The notes below the pieces were generated by a model. That model searched no databases. It was not told the DNA's origin and was given only the letters and a program-made list of their open reading frames with translations. DNA of 64,000 nucleotides from Uranotaenia lowii. Its lineage: Eukaryota; Arthropoda; Insecta; Diptera; Culicidae. The DNA is taken from NCBI RefSeq assembly GCF_029784155.1, contig NC_073693.1, forward strand, positions 137,133,988 through 137,197,987, written 5' to 3'. Each line of letters opens with the position of its first letter. The first letter of the stretch is position 1. The position numbers and the translations under genes are program-made. This document shows positions 43,401 through 50,300 of this stretch, one piece after another.

Positions 43401-44270
43401 GTGAAAATCCAGAATTAGGACCATGATCATGATCTGGATTTAGAATTCATAGATCAAGATTAGAATCGGAATCAAAGATAGTGATCCACAATCAGGAATC
43501 TGTATAATGAATCAGGATGAGAATCCAGAATCCTGAATAAATTTCAATAACCTTGAATCGTAGTCAGGATCTGAATCTATGGTCAAGACCAGAGTCCTGG
43601 ATGAGGAATCATAATCCACAATCAGAATAAGAATCTAGGATGTATTATCAGAATAAGAATAGGAATAAGAAGAAGGTTCAAGATCAGTATCTTTTTTTTT
43701 TTTTTTTTATGTAGCGGTCCACCACACTCCCCCACACCAAAAGGCTCCATTGAGCCCCCTGGTAATGGACGGTACTGTTCTCAGCACGTCTGGCAGCAGA
43801 AACAACAATAAAAAATCTAATACGCGACGCGAGCAAAACATTACTCGTGCTGAGAACTCAAAAGTTTATAGTTTAATGCGAGGATATGTGGCGATATAAG
43901 TTAAACTAATTTATACTTTGAATCTCAATGGAAAGAGATTTCCTTTGAAGAGATTCATTTTTAAGAAAATTTTAATTATTTATATAAAACGTAATACTAA
44001 AATTAAAAGATTAAAATTAAAAGATTAAGTTATAACTATAATTTTACAATAATTAACGCTACAAAATTACAAAAATAATAAAGGCTAGCTTTGTTCGGCT
44101 TGTTTTACGGACTTAATTTATCTTTAAATATTTGAAGCAATTTGGCTTTGAAAATGGATCGTGAATTGATTTCTTTTAATTCATTTGGTAGGGAATTATA
44201 TTTTGTTGGTCCAATAAACGATATCCTTTTTTGTCCTAAGGAGGTTGAGGATCGACAGCGTTGAAGATGA

Positions 44271-44301
<31 letters not shown>

Positions 44302-47300
44302 AACACAAACACATACAGTATCTCAATGAAACATGATGTTTCCTCGAAGAGATTCCTTTTTCCTTAACTCTAAGCGTACATCTTTCGAGGATATGATGGC
44401 TAGCATCTTACAAATGCTAAGTAAAACCACCAATCCACCGAAAGTGTACTATGTATGCCGTGACCGGGATTCGATCTCATACCCCTTAGCTTAGAAGACT
44501 TGAAGGCTATCCTCTACGCCACGGGTAGCGGCTGTATTATGTGTTCGTATTCCCGTTGTGAAACGTAGGTTTTGAATAGAGGTTGACGAATGCAGGTTAT
44601 CAAAAACATACAATATAGTTTGGAGATCACAAAGATCTGATAAGGGTAAGATATTATGGACTCTGGCTGAATAAATAAGCCTAGTTGGATGCAGCAAAGG
44701 AAGATTGTAAATATTTTTCAAGCATCTATTTTGCAAGGTTTGAAGTTTATGTAAGTGTGAAAGAGATGCTCGTCCCCAGACTGTTATAAGATAGTGAAAT
44801 AAAGAGTGAATGAATGCATAATAGAATTTTAAAAGAGCATGTTGTGGCACGAAGTTTTTCAATCTCCAGAGTACACCACAGAGGGGAGAAATTCTTTTTT
44901 CTAGATGTTGTATATGACAACTCCAGGAAAGAGTACTATCTGTAGTGTCCGTCCAACACACTTTATTTAGTATTTTCACACCGTTGAAATAATACACACT
45001 TCGACTGTCCGTGACTATCTCGTCCTCCTCCCGTGCTGTCAGTCTCTCCCTCTCCATATTGTACGTCCAAGGTATGTCAAATACTAAGGTATGTTATACC
45101 GCAGACAATGCACGCTTTATAAAAGATAGAACCCTACATCCCTACTTTTCATTAAATAAAAAATAAAAAGCGGAATAAATACATCAGCAAGTCAATCAGT
45201 TTGACCTTACACACAAACTTGTACAAATCAGTTTTTTAACTTGATCGCTACTTCGTTAACTGATTCTGTTCATATTCCTGAATTCGGGAAATCCAGAGCT
45301 CTATTCAAATTCTAAAAACCTTATGGTTACATTGATACGCATCCTTGATGACTTGTTTCGAGTAGAGATTACCGTGAGTCCTCCTAGACGTTTCACATGA
45401 CCTACAACATCTTTCAACATCCACCTTACTGCTACAACTATCTATCCTTTAATGATCAACGTACTATCTCTTGCTACCTCTCCCCTTTTTCATAATTCAA
45501 AAACCTTCATTTGTTAAATAAAAATCAACGTTGAAAACATTTTGTTTACCCATAGAAATAATAAGTTGAGAAGTCTATCTTGCTCATTCGTTTCCAAAAT
45601 TTATCTTATTATTTTATCCTTAACATTCTCCTAATATGTTTATCTTTAAATTTCTTTTCAAAACCGTAAAAAAGGTGTTCATTGATTCGACATTTGATCA
45701 GATACAGGTTAACAATGAACGATCTTTTGATTCTACAGCTCATTCCCTACCGCCATTCTGATCATATTCTTATTAAACTACAAATTCACTGTCATTAACT
45801 TAACTTATTGGTCAGATATTCCATAGAATTCAGTCATAAATATCATCCATGGGGATTTATATATTAAATTAAATTTAATGAATGAAGTTTCTCTCCCGTT
45901 TCTTGAAATCCTGATAGCTGAAATATAGCAAATATTTCACAATAACATTTCTATTAATGACAAAATTAAACTCAATTTCATTCAACTATAACTCCACATT
46001 TCATATTTGAAGTATGGGAACTTGACATTTCTATTTTCTCAATTTTTTTTTAGATCTTCGTAACATATACCCACTAGCAACAACCTATAATTTACAATAG
46101 GACAGGACGTTTCAAAAAATGAAGAATTGTACATTGTTATTAAATATTTTCATTAATTTTATCGCCTCTTTGATCTGATCATTCGCCTAATTAACAATCT
46201 AACTTCCATCACAGCATCTTTCACTACTTTCTTTATTTTCTTCTCCGGGTCCAATGTTGGACCCCACGAATCAAATATAATGCACACAACGCTAGGTAGC
46301 ACTGCTCGGTACAGCGCTTTACTTATTTTGTTGTAATTATCAAATACTTCGTTTTGGAGCATTTCTGTGCAACATTTTACAAATCTTTTTTTTTTTTTTT
46401 GATTTTATTTTCTGCTTCACTTCGGGCCAATTCGACTAAATAATAGTTCTCAAACTCTACATTTTACAAACTTTCCTAGTTTTAGTAATTTAAAACCAAG
46501 CTCTATTTAGCTCCTTTCTAAGTCTTACATTCATCTCTTTGTTCCCATTCCCAGAGATAAAGCTCAATGCTATCGTCACACCTGCTTCAAAACTACTTAG
46601 CTGGGCTCTCTGCTTAGTCTAACTCTCATATCTGTGCTCCCTCCGCTAGAGCCATCCGTAGCTGACTGCAACTTTAAAAGTTATGTCTGTCATGCATTGT
46701 ATAAACCCTACTAAGCTCACTGTCAAGTTTGCCTAATCTCTAGGCGCACTGCTCTAGAATTATCATACTTAGCTCCCTACTAAGTTTTAACACTCCACTC
46801 TAGGCTCCCTGTACTAGAGTTTAAACATAGCTCCTTGCCGATGTTCTAACACTCCACTCTAGGCACACTGCACTAGAGCTGTGCATAACCTGCTAATGTT
46901 TCAACACTCCACTCTAGGCTCTCATCACTAGAGTCGGACATAGCCTCCTGCTAATGTTCCATCACTCCTCTCTAGGTTCGCAGCACTAGAGTTGAACATA
47001 GCCTCCTGCTTATGTTCCATCACTCCACTCTAGGCTCCCAGCACTAGAATTGAACATAGCCTCCAGCTAATGTTCGATCACTCCACTCTAGGCTCCCAGC
47101 ACTAGAGTTGAACATAGCCTCGTGCTAATGTTCTATCACTCCACTCTAGGCTCCCAGCACTAGAGTTGAACATAGCCTCGTGCTAATGTTCTATCACTCC
47201 ACTCTAGGCTCCCAGCACTAGAGTTGAACATAGCCTCCTGCTAATGTTCAGACTCTCCACTCTAGGCACCCAGCACTAGAGTTGCACTTCCTTCTTATAT

Positions 47301-50300
47301 CAACTACCTCATTTTCTGTTTGCAGAGCACCTCCTTCACTTATATTGCTTCTTCAAACAAAAAGGCCTTAATCTTACCAAAATAAGCCGTATCCAACTTT
47401 TAGGCGAAATAACACGTTCAGGTGTTTCTACCGAAGTACCAAGACCAAATACAAACCAATCATTCCAACTTCTCTTAAAGAAATCGATCTGCTATCAGCA
47501 ACTTGAAAATTCATTTTAAAAATTTTGAAATCATATATTTGGTAGTTTCCTCCTTTTTAACACACTCAACTGATTTGATGCTTTTTACAAAGAAACGATT
47601 ATTAAATCATCGGGCCCTTTTGAATAATTTAATTTATGCTTCTGCTTTTTATGATATCTCATAGCTTCGCGAGATCCGTCAAACTAACCCAGAATATTGT
47701 CTTTAGTACCGTTCCACATAAAATCTCCAAACTAAACGTTCCGTATCACTTAGCTGAAGTAATCACTCCATTTTGATAAAATAAAACTAAAAACATGTTA
47801 ATTAACTCTCATTCCTGTTGCATTAACCAAGTAAACACCAATTATACAAATCATGCTACGTCTTGGGCAAGTAACGCAAATGAAAACAAGGTTCAGAATT
47901 GATCAGATTTAAAACACGCCCCTCTGTAGTTCCACAAAAAAAAATACAGGAAGAAAATCAAAATATAAGCGCTATAGTCTCCTAAACAGCTAATCAATTG
48001 GAGAAAATAACAGAACATCGCCGATCTGCCTGGAGGATCAGGAGAAACAAGATGCGTTCTCTAGCGGAGACAAAAACAACAACAAAACAACGAACAACCA
48101 CAAACTTTACTAGTAAACAAAACCTAGTCCGAGCCATGCTACACGGTTTGATGCTATATATCCTGCATTACACTCCCCAAACCAACCTGGAAAAACGTTA
48201 CGAGTTTTCGGCATATCCACCCACTGGGCAACCGCCTGCAATAGTAACTCATGATACCGCCCGGCGATCTGAGGCATCGTCCCCCTCAGGCCAATTGAAA
48301 ACAAAATACAACAATATGATAAACAAAAACATTGTCAACATGAACATAACCATACTATCGCTCAATCCTCTACTAATTTCTCTTTCTCTTTATCATTTTA
48401 CCCCCTTCTCTAGCTACAGAACATTCACATCGTTTCGGCAGCCATTTTTGCTTTCGTTTTTTTTTTGAGAACCAATTCTTCGAAGTACAACCAAATTCTT
48501 TGGACAACCAGCTCAAAATTATAAGGAAAACGTACCTCAACTATTCCTGGTTCGTTCTCCCGCTCGTCGCCAATTGTAGTGTCCGTCCAACACACTTTAT
48601 TTAGTATTTTCACACCGTTGAAATAATACACACTTCGACTGTCCGTGACTATCTCGTCCTCCTCCCGTGCTGTCAGTCTCTCCCTCTCCATATTGTACGT
48701 CCAAGGTATGTCAAATACTAAGGTATGTTATACCGCAGACAATGCACGCTTTATAAAAGATAGAACCCTACACTATCTAAATGAATACCTAAGTATTTGA
48801 AGGTTTTCACCTCTTGTATGGCAAACTGATTCATATGTGGATCCCTGTGTTGTGATATTACTTTCCTGGATGAATGGAATAACATGTATTTAGTTTTTTC
48901 GTAGTTTAAAGAGAGCAGATTGCTATTGAAAAATGTAGATAGCAATTTCAAATCATGTTCCAGGTTTTCGATAATTGTATTTGGAGACTTTCCTGTGTAA
49001 AATAAGGCAGTATCATCCGCAAAAAGCCGTGCTGTACCAATAAGGGGAAGATTACAAATGTCGTTAATGTAAATTAGAAAAAGTAAAGGACCTATGTTAC
49101 TGCCCTGTGGAACCCCTATATTAATATTTCTGAATTCGCTCGCTATTCCTTCAACCACAACAAATTGTTTCCTATTGTTCAAATAACTTCGAATTATGTC
49201 ATTTGCTTTTCCCCTTATTCCGTATTTGTTCAATTTTTCTAATAAAATTTCATGATTCAGTGTGTCGAACGCTTTTTTCAGGTCCAAAAATAAAGCTCCG
49301 ACAATATTTTTAGAATCAACCTCTGTTATAATTGAGTCAACTAGTTCAGAAATAGCTATAAGAGTGCTGGAGCCTGCTCTGAAACCGTACTGCATTTTGT
49401 ATAAAATATTATTACGACTAAGAAAACTCATGATTCTGTTTACTAATAATTTTTCGAACACTTTGCTGAAGACACTGAGCGTAGAAATTGGTCGATAGTT
49501 GTTGACATCTTCTGAATCACCTGATTTGAATATTGGGGTTACTTTCGCTACTTTAAGGCAATCTGGAAAACATCCTGTCTCAACTATTGAGTTGAAAAAT
49601 TTTGCAAGAATATGTGAAAAAAGCTGGTTGTTATTTTTAATAACACTTGTTGGGAAACAATCCGGTCCACAACTTTTTTTGTTTTTGAGGCTCAGTATTA
49701 CTAATTTTACTTCATTTTCATCTGTTGGTTGAAGGAAGATTGAATTCCTTACCTCGTTTATATTGGACAAAGCATCAAACTCAGGTTCATTTGGTATTTC
49801 CTTGGCAAGGTCCAATCCAACTGAAGAGAAAAAACTGTTGAATTTGTTACCAAGCATTTTTTTGTCAGTTATAAGGTTTGGACCTTCGGTAAGTTTTATT
49901 GATGGAGAATGGTTGGATCTCCCCAAAAGTTGGTTTATATTTTTCCAAAGTTTAGAGTGTGTTGTATTATTGAGTAGTCTTTCATAGTACAACCGTTTAT
50001 ACGTTCTCTTTTTAAGATATAGTTTTTTGTTTATATGCTGAAGCATTTCCTTAAGGTGAATATCATTGGGATGTTTTTTAACACGTTTCAAATAGTTGTT
50101 TTTCATGTTTATTAAAATCCATAGGTCATACGACATCCATGGACAGTAACTACCTTTCATGTTTATTTTTTTCGATATTGTTTTGGTACACCGTTTGAAT
50201 AAGTTATTGTATGTGGTTGTGATTTCTTGAATGCCACTGTTCACGTTGCCTGGGACAAAGGTTCTAAGATAGTTCGAGAATAATTCATTTAGTTTAGCGT

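Larger units (their letters stand above)
44941..48772 (-). mobile_element. Young non-coding LTR retrotransposon (LARD/TRIM-like), 3.8 kb
   Basis: Two 198-bp LTRs (44941-45138 and 48575-48772) are identical by eye, bounded by TG...CA and flanked by the 5-bp duplication CTATC (44936-44940, 48773-48777). On the minus strand the 5' LTR has TTTTATAAAG (TATA-like) and AATAAA, and it is followed by ATTGGCGACGAGCGGGAGAA, which looks like a primer-binding region; GAAAAGTAGGGA precedes the 3' LTR as a polypurine tract. The 3.4-kb interior lacks gag or pol motifs and holds a 58-bp tandem array. Such elements need proteins from an autonomous partner. It interrupts the non-LTR RT frame between HLDS and LSWS. 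Confidence 0.92.

Noticed and set aside
46730..47285. CRISPR-like array
   Set aside because: Units of 58 bp are homogeneous throughout with no unique spacers, and they lie inside a eukaryotic LTR element; it is an ordinary tandem repeat.
47998..48468. 156-codon ORF in the LTR element as a possible gag
   Set aside because: It is on the strand opposite to the element's transcription, low in complexity, and has no zinc knuckle or capsid-like pattern.
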